Part shown: positions 6,302 to 12,657 of the stretch, piece after piece | Numbering within the stretch: the stretch's first letter is position 1 | How the letters are laid out: each line of letters begins with the position of its first letter | Assembly: GCA_016793415.1 (NCBI GenBank) | Contig: JAEUMC010000945.1 | Location: 1-12,760 of the forward strand | DNA from: Devosia sp. | GTDB lineage: Bacteria; Pseudomonadota; Alphaproteobacteria; Rhizobiales; Devosiaceae | Reading direction: 5' to 3' | Length of the DNA: 12,760 nucleotides | Made by a program: the position numbers and the translations under genes | The notes under the pieces: generated by a model | The model's database searches: none | What the model was told of the DNA's origin: nothing | Seen by the model: the letters and a program-made list of their open reading frames with translations, nothing else

Positions 6302-6331
6302 TCGATAGAGGGCAATCTCTGGCGGTCGCAA
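6302..6331 (-). promoter_or_regulatory. candidate sigma-70-type promoter of the cytochrome c2-like gene
   Basis: On the minus strand TTGCGA (6326-6331) and TATCGA (6302-6307) are separated by 18 bases, which would start RNA about 35 bases before the ATG at 6259. The match is moderate. The remainder of the 200-bp gap (6260-6459) holds a short perfect palindrome (GCGAC 6346-6350, GTCGC 6356-6360) and no gene that I can support. I saw no clear terminator for the DUF3422 gene. Confidence 0.3.
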
Positions 6332-6459
6332 AGGTTCCGAGTCAAGCGACTGCACGTCGCAGGGGACGGCGCGTGCTTGCCGGGACTGCCCCTCCGCCGG
6401 TCCGATGGCATACGGCTTGCTTTGGATGGCGCAGTGATGTCGGCGGATCGGTACCGGCC

Positions 6460-7707
6460 TCACGAATGTCGGCTGCGCAGCCTTCGGATCCCCAGGAACA
6501 CCAGCAGCACCACCGCCGGCGCTGACACCGCCAGCATCTCGCCCTTGGTGAACGGCAGCACCTCGTGCAGCCCCTCGAAGATGTAGCCCAGGATCCCCAG
6601 CGCGTAATACGAGATGGCGATGATCGACAGCCCTTCCACCGTCAGCTGCAGCCGGTACTGGCTGCGGCCGGTCTGGCTGATGGCATCGAGCACCGAGCGG
6701 TTCTGCGTCTGGATCGACAGCGTGATCCGCGCATCGAGCAGCTCGATCGAGCGGCGCACCTTGTCGGTGAGGGCGCTGAGCCGCTTCTCCATCGCCTTGC
6801 AGGTGGCGAGCGCCGGCTGCACCCGGTTGTTGATGAAGCGCTCGATGGTGGTGAACTCGCCGATGGCGTGCTCGCGCAACCGCGTCAGCCGCTCAGCCAG
6901 CACTTCGCCATAGGCCTGTGTGGCGGCAAAGCGGAAGCTGGTCTGTTCCACCGTGCGGCTGATATCGACGCTGAGCTTGTGCAGCGCCTCGAGCGACAGC
7001 TGGTGCTCCTCGGCGGTGTCGCCGCCCTGCCCGACCTTCTGCATGATGGTCGCCAGCTGCGCCTCGTAGGCGCCGACCCGGCCCCCCATCTCGCGCGCCA
7101 GCGGCAGCCCGATCAGCGCCATGGTGCGGTAGGTCTCGATCTCCAGCAGCCGCCGGACGATCACTCCGATCCTGAGCTCGCCGCTCCGCCCCGCCGCCAC
7201 CTCGAACCGGGTGAAGCCGTCCTGGTCGAGATGGAAATCGGTCGCCGCCTGCGCCCCGTCATCGAAGATCGACGAATAGCAAAGGCTCAGCGGGTTGAAG
7301 CCGGCAAGCGCGCCCTCCTCGATCGTGGCGGTCGGCATCACGTCGATGCGGGTGGCGAACACCAGCAGCAGCTTCTCGTGCAATTCGAGCCCGATCCCCT
7401 CGGGCCTGGCGTTCCAGTCGTCGGCCGGTCCGCTCCAGGTCATGGTGGCGAACTCGTTGTGCAGTTCCCAGGTCACCTGCCGCCCGTCGCGTTCGAACGC
7501 CAGCTGCCGCGCCCAGGCCGGCCCTTCCGGCGCCACGCCCGCCACCAGCGCCATCTGCTCGTGCAGCGCCCTCAGGTCGTTGCCGCCGTCGGCGCTCATG
7601 AAGGCCAGCCGCCGGATGCGGATCGGCGGGGTCATCCCCAGCACCGGCCGCGCATGCGTCTCTGCATCGATCAGCCGCCGATAACTGTGCTCACGCCACT
7701 CCGTCAC
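6460..7707 (-). CDS. DUF3422 family integral membrane protein
   Basis: The protein has 415 aa, the usual length for DUF3422. A large soluble N-terminal part (1-350) includes the conserved-looking WELHNEFATMTW and HEKLLLVFATRIDVMP stretches. Long amphipathic helices follow (about 230-355), including LLDARITLSIQTQNRSVLDAI. Two C-terminal membrane helices lie at about 360-380 (LSIIAISYYALGILGYIFEGL region) and 391-407, with a basic end (RRLRSRH). No signal peptide is present. The long helix followed by a C-terminal helical hairpin recalls CorA-type topology, but the GMN loop of CorA is missing, so transport is not claimed. The start is GTG at 7707, preceded by GAGAGGTGA. It is divergent from the motor-like operon across 161 bp and lies on the same strand as the cytochrome gene. 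No function is established for the family as far as I know. Confidence 0.88.
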   Translation of the reverse strand: MTEWREHSYRRLIDAETHARPVLGMTPPIRIRRLAFMSADGGNDLRALHEQMALVAGVAPEGPAWARQLAFERDGRQVTWELHNEFATMTWSGPADDWNARPEGIGLELHEKLLLVFATRIDVMPTATIEEGALAGFNPLSLCYSSIFDDGAQAATDFHLDQDGFTRFEVAAGRSGELRIGVIVRRLLEIETYRTMALIGLPLAREMGGRVGAYEAQLATIMQKVGQGGDTAEEHQLSLEALHKLSVDISRTVEQTSFRFAATQAYGEVLAERLTRLREHAIGEFTTIERFINNRVQPALATCKAMEKRLSALTDKVRRSIELLDARITLSIQTQNRSVLDAISQTGRSQYRLQLTVEGLSIIAISYYALGILGYIFEGLHEVLPFTKGEMLAVSAPAVVLLVFLGIRRLRSRHS

Positions 7708-7730
7708 TGCCCATCACCTCTCATCTCCCG

Positions 7731-7768
7731 GGCCGGTTTGCCGTGCCCTCAGGCCGGCTTGCCGTGCC
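7731..7768. repeat. tandem 17-bp direct repeats, 21-bp period, in the divergent intergenic gap
   Basis: GGCCGGTTTGCCGTGCC (7731-7747) and GGCCGGCTTGCCGTGCC (7752-7768) differ at one base, and their starts are 21 bp apart, about two helical turns. They lie 24 bp upstream of the DUF3422 GTG and about 100 bp upstream of the motor-like operon. This is the pattern of a two-site protein-binding region, though it could also be a chance duplication. Confidence 0.55.
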
Positions 7769-7868
7769 ACGCTTAGCCTGAACGCAGCCGCGACGCACAG
7801 CAACCGTCACTTTGTCGCGCTCCCTCGCTTGCCGCGTCCCCTGCCTGGATGTTGGCATTTCCAATGCG

Positions 7869-8762
7869 ATGCATAGGCAGAGGCGATCGGCCGGCCATGC
7901 TAGCGGTGGCAGCACCCTGAAGCATGAGCTCACCGTCCCGGACGAGGCGAGCCGACCGGGTCTGGAGGAACGGGTCTTGGACGACGTAAAGGCGGCGGTC
8001 ATCGGACCGCCCATCGAAAGGCGCGACTACAATCCTGTCTTGCGCTGGCTGATCGTTACCGTACTGGTGGCAATCGGGCTGCTGACGCTCTGGCAACTGG
8101 GCTTCCTTGGTTCGGTCCTCGCCTCCGACCACACCCGCATCTCGCTCCTGATCTTTGCCATCTTCGTCATCACCAGCCTCCATTGCCTGGTGCAGGCTAT
8201 CGATATCAGCCGCGAGCTGATCGCGGCGCGCCGCGCCCGGGCCGCCATCGAGGCTGAAGCGAGCTCCGGCTTCCGCCTCGCCGGCAACAATGTGCTGACC
8301 GGCGCCGGTACCCTGCTTGAGCCGGGTATCCTCACCACCCATGTCGGCAACCTGGTCAAGAAGGCCGAGATCCGTGGCAAGGGCCAACTCGACCAGACTC
8401 TGTTGCTGCGCTCGGTGGCCGACCGGCTGCGTTCACGCGAAAAGATCGGGCTGTTCGTTTCGGAGGGCCTGCTGCGCCTGGCGCTGCTCGGCACCGCCAT
8501 CGGCTTCATTCTGATGCTGATCCCGATTGCCGGCCTCACCTCGTTCGAGGCCGATACGCTGCGCGGCGCGCTGAGCGGCATGACCGGCGGCATGGCCGTG
8601 GCGCTCAACGTCACCGTGGCCGGCATTGCTACCGCGCTGATCCTCAAGTTCCAGTATTTCCAGCTCGATGCCGCCATCGGCGAGCTGTTCTCCGGGATCG
8701 CCGAGGTGTCCGAGATCCATGTCGTTCCGGCCATCGAGCGGAGCCACGATGGACGGGCCTAG
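7869..8762 (+). CDS. MotA/TolQ/ExbB-like proton-channel stator subunit (four helices)
   Basis: As called the protein has 297 aa. Membrane helices lie at about 58-80, 91-112, 200-222 and 239-262, with an 85-residue cytoplasmic loop of basic and helical character (113-199). The third helix carries LALLGTAIGF (204-213) and the fourth region reads ALSGMTGGMAVALNVTVAGIA (234-254). These match the GLLGTVxG and ..TTAxGLxxA signature of MotA/TolQ/ExbB channels, which form pentamers driven by ion flow around a dimer of the partner protein. Four helices resemble MotA more than the three of TolQ/ExbB. The start is uncertain: the ATG at 7869 lacks a good ribosome site, the frame is open back to a TTG at 7812, and GGAGGA precedes a TTG near 7977. 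The stop overlaps the next gene by 14 bp. The specific system is not recognised. Confidence 0.85.
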   Translation: MHRQRRSAGHASGGSTLKHELTVPDEASRPGLEERVLDDVKAAVIGPPIERRDYNPVLRWLIVTVLVAIGLLTLWQLGFLGSVLASDHTRISLLIFAIFVITSLHCLVQAIDISRELIAARRARAAIEAEASSGFRLAGNNVLTGAGTLLEPGILTTHVGNLVKKAEIRGKGQLDQTLLLRSVADRLRSREKIGLFVSEGLLRLALLGTAIGFILMLIPIAGLTSFEADTLRGALSGMTGGMAVALNVTVAGIATALILKFQYFQLDAAIGELFSGIAEVSEIHVVPAIERSHDGRA

Positions 8763-9372
8763 CCTTTTCACCGGCGCCGAGAGCGACGACGGCACGTTCG
8801 TTCCGTTCACCGACATCCTGTTCAACGTGCTGCTCGGCTTCACCATGATGGTGTTCGTCGCCTTCGCGTTGATCCGGCCCGACGCCAAGTCGGGTATCAT
8901 CGACACCAATGCCGAGTTCATCGTCACCACCACCTGGCCCGACAATAACGACGACGACATCGACACCTATGTGCAGGACCCGACCGGCAATGTCGTCTGG
9001 TACCACTCGATGCAGAAGGGCTTCGTCACGCTCGATCGCGACGATCGCGGCAACTACCTCGACGAGGTCACCGTCAATGGCGTCACCCACCACATCGCGC
9101 TGAACCAGGAGACCGTGACCATCCGCGGCATCCTGCCGGGCGACTACGCCATCAACGTCTATCACTTCACCAACCCCACGGCCGCCGCGGTGCCGGTGAC
9201 GGTGAAGGTCGAGAAGATCAATCCCAAGCTCTCGGTGGTTTACTACGACACGGTCGTCCTCGATCACAAAGGCGACGAGAAGACCGTGGTGCGCTTCACC
9301 CTCGACAAGGATGGCACCGTCAGCGGCATCAACACCGTGCCGGTCTCGCTGATCCAGGCGGTGCGCAAATGA
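8749..9372 (+). CDS. MotB/ExbD-like membrane protein with a DUF2135 (YfaP)-like periplasmic domain
   Basis: The protein has 207 aa. A short cytoplasmic N-terminus leads into one membrane helix (about 20-43: FTDILFNVLLGF onward). D22 there is in the place of the proton-carrying Asp of MotB (D32), TolR (D23) and ExbD (D25). The periplasmic part (55-205) has no OmpA-type peptidoglycan motif. Instead it resembles DUF2135: DDDIDTYVQDPTGNVVWY (68-85), LDRDDRG (95-101) and LPGDYAINVYHF (129-140), a beta-sandwich with an Asp-rich, possibly calcium-binding edge. The start ATG at 8749 has GGAG upstream and lies inside the preceding gene; the frame is open further upstream only as overlap. It overlaps the next gene by ATGA. 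The pairing with a MotA-like protein is strong evidence for a motor-type complex. The DUF2135 call is from remembered motifs. Confidence 0.82.
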   Translation: MDGPSLFTGAESDDGTFVPFTDILFNVLLGFTMMVFVAFALIRPDAKSGIIDTNAEFIVTTTWPDNNDDDIDTYVQDPTGNVVWYHSMQKGFVTLDRDDRGNYLDEVTVNGVTHHIALNQETVTIRGILPGDYAINVYHFTNPTAAAVPVTVKVEKINPKLSVVYYDTVVLDHKGDEKTVVRFTLDKDGTVSGINTVPVSLIQAVRK

Positions 9373-9989
9373 ACCCGCTGGTGATCTTCGGCGCAGTGGC
9401 GCTGTTCCTGGTGCTCGCCCTGCTGCTGCTCAGCCTCAACCTCACCTCGTTGTGGAAGTGGTGGATCAAGGCCGCGGCCATCGTGGTGACGCTGGGCGGG
9501 GTGATCGTCCTCTACTTCACCATGACCGGCCTCGTCGGCTGGGCCAGCACCGGCGAAATGCCCAAGCGCTTCGGCCTCATCGCTACCCGCATCGTCGAAC
9601 CCGACAAGCTGAGCAACCTGCCCGGCGCCATTTACCTCTGGGTCGAGGAAGTCGACGACCGCCAGATCGTCATCGGCCCGCCCCGCGCCTTCCAGGTCCC
9701 GTACAAGGTCGAGATCGCCACGGAGGTCGCCTCGGCGCAGCAGCAGATCGAAGGCGGCGGCAAGGTGCTCGGCCAGTTCGCCGCCACCGGCGACACCAAC
9801 GCCGACGCCGCCCAGACGGCGCAGAAACAGGGCGAGGGCACCGTCAACACCGAAGGCAACGCCAACCTGCAGGCCAATGGCGGCGGCCAGGGGGCCGACC
9901 GAATCGGCGACCCCGGCGCGCTCAGCTTCTCCGAAATGCCGCCGGTCGACCTGCCCGACAAGGCGATCGTCGTACAGATGAGTCAGTAG
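9369..9989 (+). CDS. two-helix membrane protein with low-complexity tail, third gene of motor-like operon
   Basis: I do not recognise this 206-aa protein. Membrane helices at 4-26 and 34-58 are joined by a short LTSLWKWWIK loop, leaving both ends on the same side. Residues 60-118 look folded (FGLIATRIVEP, GAIYLWVEEVDDRQIVIGPPRAFQVPYKVEI). Residues 119-185 are rich in Gln, Gly, Ala, Asn and Thr and are probably disordered. The C-terminal end regains strand-like sequence (PPVDLPDKAIVVQMSQ). Its ATG overlaps the stop of the MotB-like gene (ATGA), so it is made with the motor pair and probably belongs to the same complex. It may serve as an adaptor or output element (inference). Confidence 0.8.
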   Translation: MNPLVIFGAVALFLVLALLLLSLNLTSLWKWWIKAAAIVVTLGGVIVLYFTMTGLVGWASTGEMPKRFGLIATRIVEPDKLSNLPGAIYLWVEEVDDRQIVIGPPRAFQVPYKVEIATEVASAQQQIEGGGKVLGQFAATGDTNADAAQTAQKQGEGTVNTEGNANLQANGGGQGADRIGDPGALSFSEMPPVDLPDKAIVVQMSQ

Positions 9990-9995
9990 TCGGGC

Positions 9996-10025
9996 AAAAA
10001 ACGAAGGGCCCCCGAAGGGGCCCTT
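9996..10025 (-). terminator. rho-independent terminator with UUCG loop, after the outer-membrane protein gene
   Basis: AAGGGCCCC (10004-10012) and GGGGCCCTT (10017-10025) form a 9-bp stem. On the minus strand the loop is TTCG closed by C-G, the extra-stable UUCG tetraloop. Six T follow two bases later (9996-10001). It lies between convergent genes, 14 bp past the plus-strand stop at 9989, and the stem may also stop plus-strand RNA, although no U-run follows in that direction. Confidence 0.88.
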
Positions 10026-10047
10026 GAATATCTTGCATCGATCGGGA

Positions 10048-10689
10048 TCAGAAGCCGATCTGCACACCAACCAGGACAGCTGCAGCGCCGGCCTGTTCGT
10101 CGTCGTAAGTGGACTCGGCTCCGATCGGGTCGAACGAGTTCGCGTAGCGCACTTCGCCGACGAGGCTGATCTGTTCGGCCACCTTGGCGGTGACGCCAGC
10201 CTTCAGCAGGTAGCCAAGGCCCCAGCCATCGACGTAGACGGTGCCGCCGCCGCTGGCCTCGTCGTGCTGGTAGACACCGCCAAGACCGACGGCGCCATAG
10301 AGCGCGAAGCTGTCGTTGATGCTCACCGTGTACTTCAGCGCGGCCATCGCCGTGCCGGTCGTCAGCGTGTAGTTGCCGTCGACATAGTCCCGCTGGGTCA
10401 GGAAGAAGTCGCCTTCGACCGACAGGCCCTCGAGCCCGGTGCCGATACCGATCACGGCCGCAACCGCGCCGCCGGCCGGCAGTTCGTCGTCACCGTCGTC
10501 GCTGCCGTCATCGGGGTCGAAATAATAGATCGTCCCCGGCAGCGAACCGCCGGCGAGCAACTGAAGATAGATGCCGGTATCGGCAGCAGGAGCTGTAATT
10601 GCGGGCTCTTCGATAACCAGATCGGCCGCAAAAGCAGTACCGGACAACACGCAGAGCGCGGCGCCGGTGGCAAGAATGAGCTTGTTCAT
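10048..10689 (-). CDS. small outer-membrane beta-barrel protein (Omp25/OmpA-barrel-like)
   Basis: The protein has 213 aa. Residues 1-21 are a signal peptide (GTAFA before ADLV). The mature part alternates hydrophobic and polar residues in Gly-rich strands (AVAAVIGIGTG, FALYGAVGLGGVY, VDGWGLGYLLKAGVTAKV, VLVGVQIGF) and ends in Phe, the usual barrel-insertion signal. Size fits an eight-stranded barrel like rhizobial and Brucella Omp25 relatives. An early loop (58-69: DPDD, SDDGDDE) is extremely acidic and resembles calcium-binding repeats. The frame is open to 10746, but the ATG at 10689 begins the signal peptide; its ribosome site is weak (GGACACTCC). It is monocistronic with its own terminator. 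The 144-bp gap upstream (10690-10833) is AT-richer around 10785-10800, where a promoter is likely, but I cannot fix its elements. Confidence 0.85.
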   Translation of the reverse strand: MNKLILATGAALCVLSGTAFAADLVIEEPAITAPAADTGIYLQLLAGGSLPGTIYYFDPDDGSDDGDDELPAGGAVAAVIGIGTGLEGLSVEGDFFLTQRDYVDGNYTLTTGTAMAALKYTVSINDSFALYGAVGLGGVYQHDEASGGGTVYVDGWGLGYLLKAGVTAKVAEQISLVGEVRYANSFDPIGAESTYDDEQAGAAAVLVGVQIGF

Positions 10690-10833
10690 GGAGTGTCCAA
10701 ATTTCGACGCTGCCTCCGAACCCCCGGAGGAAGTCGATAGAGGCATAGCCGACAGTCGTCAGCGCCGCCATGCAGCTGATTTCAAACCATATTATTGTTG
10801 TTCGGCTGCGTCTTTGCCGCAACAGCAGCGGTG

Positions 10834-11163
10834 TTAAGCCTTGCTCAGCGCATCGGCTGCATAGCTCAGCGCGTGCTCGACCGCGCGGATTTCCACCACC
10901 AGCGGCGCCACCTTGGGATCGGACTCCCAGGCGGAGAACCCGCGTTGCCTGGCCAGCTCGGTCAGGTCTGTCGCCCGTTGCCCGACGATCCCCGCCGCGG
11001 TCCGCGCCTCGCCCAGGGCATCGGCGCGCACCGAATCCGGGGTCTGCGGATTGTTGGCGAGGCTTTGCAGCCGCTTGGCGTTGATCTTCCACTGCCGTGC
11101 GAACTCTTCCGCCCGTTTGAGGCGGAACGAGATCACCGTATCGCTGAGTGCTGCCTCTCCCAT
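10834..11163 (-). CDS. small helical hypothetical protein
   Basis: The protein has 109 aa with no signal peptide, membrane helix or Cys. It is predicted almost wholly helical from composition: SFRLKRAEEFARQWKINAKRL, then DALGEARTAAGIVGQRATDLTELARQRGF, then VEIRAVEHALSYAADALSKA, with a possible turn at NNPQTPDS. I recognise no family. The ATG at 11163 is preceded by GGTGGGGG, an acceptable ribosome site. It is 93 bp downstream of the flavoprotein gene on the same strand, with a candidate dyad in the gap, so it is probably a separate unit. The coding call rests on a full-length open frame with helical composition on the strand of its neighbours and on the ribosome site. Confidence 0.65.
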   Translation of the reverse strand: MGEAALSDTVISFRLKRAEEFARQWKINAKRLQSLANNPQTPDSVRADALGEARTAAGIVGQRATDLTELARQRGFSAWESDPKVAPLVVEIRAVEHALSYAADALSKA

Positions 11164-11193
11164 GCCCCCACCATTGATTCGGGTCGCTCAGGA

Positions 11194-11214
11194 GTCAATT
11201 TGGCGCGTCAATTT
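11194..11214. promoter_or_regulatory. imperfect dyad and repeated GTCAATTT upstream of the small helical gene
   Basis: GTCAATTT occurs at 11194-11201 and 11207-11214 (13-bp period). Between them TTGGCGCGTCAA (11200-11211) is a near-palindrome. The minus strand therefore offers two TTGAC elements that could serve as -35 boxes or an operator, but I could not find a matching -10. Confidence 0.25.
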
Positions 11215-11256
11215 TGATCGCCAGATGGCGGCAGCCGACAATTCGAGGAGCCCGCC

Positions 11257-12621
11257 CTAGACCAGCGGCTTGAGGTCCGCCAGCAATGTCGGCACCAGTT
11301 CGCTCACCGTGGGATGGACATGCATGGTGCGGATGATGGTGTCGACATCGACCCCCGCCGCCATCGCCTCGAGCAGCGACTGCATCACCTCGTCGCCCTC
11401 GATCCCGAGCAGGGCCACGCCGAGGATCTGCCGCGTTTCGGCGTCGGCGAACACCTTCATGAAACCTAGGTTCTCCGCCCGCTCGTTGGCCCGGCTCACC
11501 CGCGTCATCGGCCGTATCGCCACCAGCGCCGGCCGGCCCGAAGCCCGCACTTCCGCCTCGCTCATTCCGGCCCGTCCCAATGGCGGATCGATGTAGAGCC
11601 CATAGGCGGGCACCCGCTCGCTGACCTTGCGGTCGGCGCCATCGAGCAGGTTCTGCGACACGATCTCGAAGTCGTTGTACGAGGTATGGGTGAACGCCCC
11701 ACGGCCGTTGACGTCGCCCAGCGCATAGATATGCGGCTGATTGGTGCGCAGCTTGTCGTCGACCGCGATGTAGCCTTCCTCGTCCAGCGCGACGCCTGCC
11801 TTCTCCAGGGCGAGGTCTTCGACATTGGGCACCCGCCCCACCGCCAGCAGCAGGTGGCTGCCCTCCACCGCCTCGCTGCCCCCGGCATAGCGCACCGCGA
11901 CGCCGTCGCCGTGCCGCACCGCCGCCATGCAACCGGCATTGGTGATCACCCGGATGCCCTCGCCTTCGAGAATCTCGCGGATCGTCGTGGAGACGTCCTC
12001 GTCTTCCTTCGCCGCCAGCCGCCCACTGCGCGCCAGCACCGTCACTTCGGCGCCGAACCGCCGATACATCTGCGCAAACTCGAGCCCGATATACGAGCCG
12101 CCGACGATCAGCAGGTGCTTTGGCAGCGTGTCGAGCTCGAGGATCGAAGTGTTGGTGAGATACGGCACGTCCTCGGCCCAATCCGGCACCACCGGGCGCG
12201 CCCCGGTATTGAGGAAGAACTGCCGGCCCTCCAGCTGCTCGCCGTTCACCTCCACCGCATTGGGCGAGACGAACGCCGCCGAGCCACGAAGCACCGCCAG
12301 CCCTTCGGTTGCCTCCATCCAGTCGTCGAGCCCCTGGCGCGAGGCCAGCACGACCTTCTCCTTGCGCGCTTTCACCGCTGCCATGTCGACGCTCACCGGC
12401 CCGGTGGTGACGCCGAAATCCCCGGCCCGCCGCGCCAGCCAGGCCACCCGCGCGCTCGCCACCAGGGTCTTGGTCGGCTGGCACCCGTCATTGACGCAGG
12501 TGCCGCCCATGTGCCGCCGCTCGATCAGCGCCACCCGCTGGCCGGCCGCCGCCAATCGCGCCGCGAGGAATGGTCCCGCCTGCCCGCCTCCAATGACAAC
12601 GGCGTCGAACGATCGGCTCAT
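11257..12621 (-). CDS. class I FAD-dependent pyridine nucleotide-disulfide oxidoreductase (mercuric-reductase-like)
   Basis: The protein has 454 aa, the usual length of the glutathione reductase/lipoamide dehydrogenase family. The FAD-binding motif GGGQAG is at 11-16, and the redox-active pair is C42/C47 in GGTCVNDGCQPTK. The NAD(P)-binding motif is GGSYIGLE, followed by ARSGR, whose Arg favours NADPH. The second FAD motif is YALGDV, and the C-terminal catalytic pair is H436/E441 in HPTVSE. The CVNDGCQPTKT pattern matches uncharacterised mercuric-reductase-like proteins. True MerA's C-terminal Cys pair and N-terminal metal domain are absent, and the protein ends in LKPLV, so mercury reduction is unlikely. 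The start at ATG 12621 has GGAG 7 bases upstream; the frame opens to a TTG at 12636. Physiological substrate is unknown. Confidence 0.92.
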   Translation of the reverse strand: MSRSFDAVVIGGGQAGPFLAARLAAAGQRVALIERRHMGGTCVNDGCQPTKTLVASARVAWLARRAGDFGVTTGPVSVDMAAVKARKEKVVLASRQGLDDWMEATEGLAVLRGSAAFVSPNAVEVNGEQLEGRQFFLNTGARPVVPDWAEDVPYLTNTSILELDTLPKHLLIVGGSYIGLEFAQMYRRFGAEVTVLARSGRLAAKEDEDVSTTIREILEGEGIRVITNAGCMAAVRHGDGVAVRYAGGSEAVEGSHLLLAVGRVPNVEDLALEKAGVALDEEGYIAVDDKLRTNQPHIYALGDVNGRGAFTHTSYNDFEIVSQNLLDGADRKVSERVPAYGLYIDPPLGRAGMSEAEVRASGRPALVAIRPMTRVSRANERAENLGFMKVFADAETRQILGVALLGIEGDEVMQSLLEAMAAGVDVDTIIRTMHVHPTVSELVPTLLADLKPLV

Positions 12622-12657
12622 GACAGCACTCCGCAATCCCGGTCGGGACCTTAGCTG

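Noticed and set aside
6260..6463. Extended 211-residue form of the cytochrome c2-like protein
   Set aside because: The extra 68 residues precede a clean signal peptide and a strong GGAGG ribosome site, so they are untranslated leader.
6565..7776. 403-codon plus-strand open frame opposite DUF3422
   Set aside because: It is His/Arg/Gln/Pro-rich shadow translation antisense to a recognised family member.
7869..9989. Zorya anti-phage system
   Set aside because: ZorA has a long cytoplasmic coiled tail and ZorB an OmpA-type domain, followed by ZorC/D or ZorE effectors; none of these is present.
11257..12621. Mercuric reductase (merA)
   Set aside because: No C-terminal vicinal Cys pair, no N-terminal heavy-metal domain and no mer genes nearby; only the general family is supported.
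11686..12654. 322-codon plus-strand open frame opposite the flavoprotein
   Set aside because: The opposite strand encodes all the FAD, disulfide and HPTxSE motifs; this frame has none.
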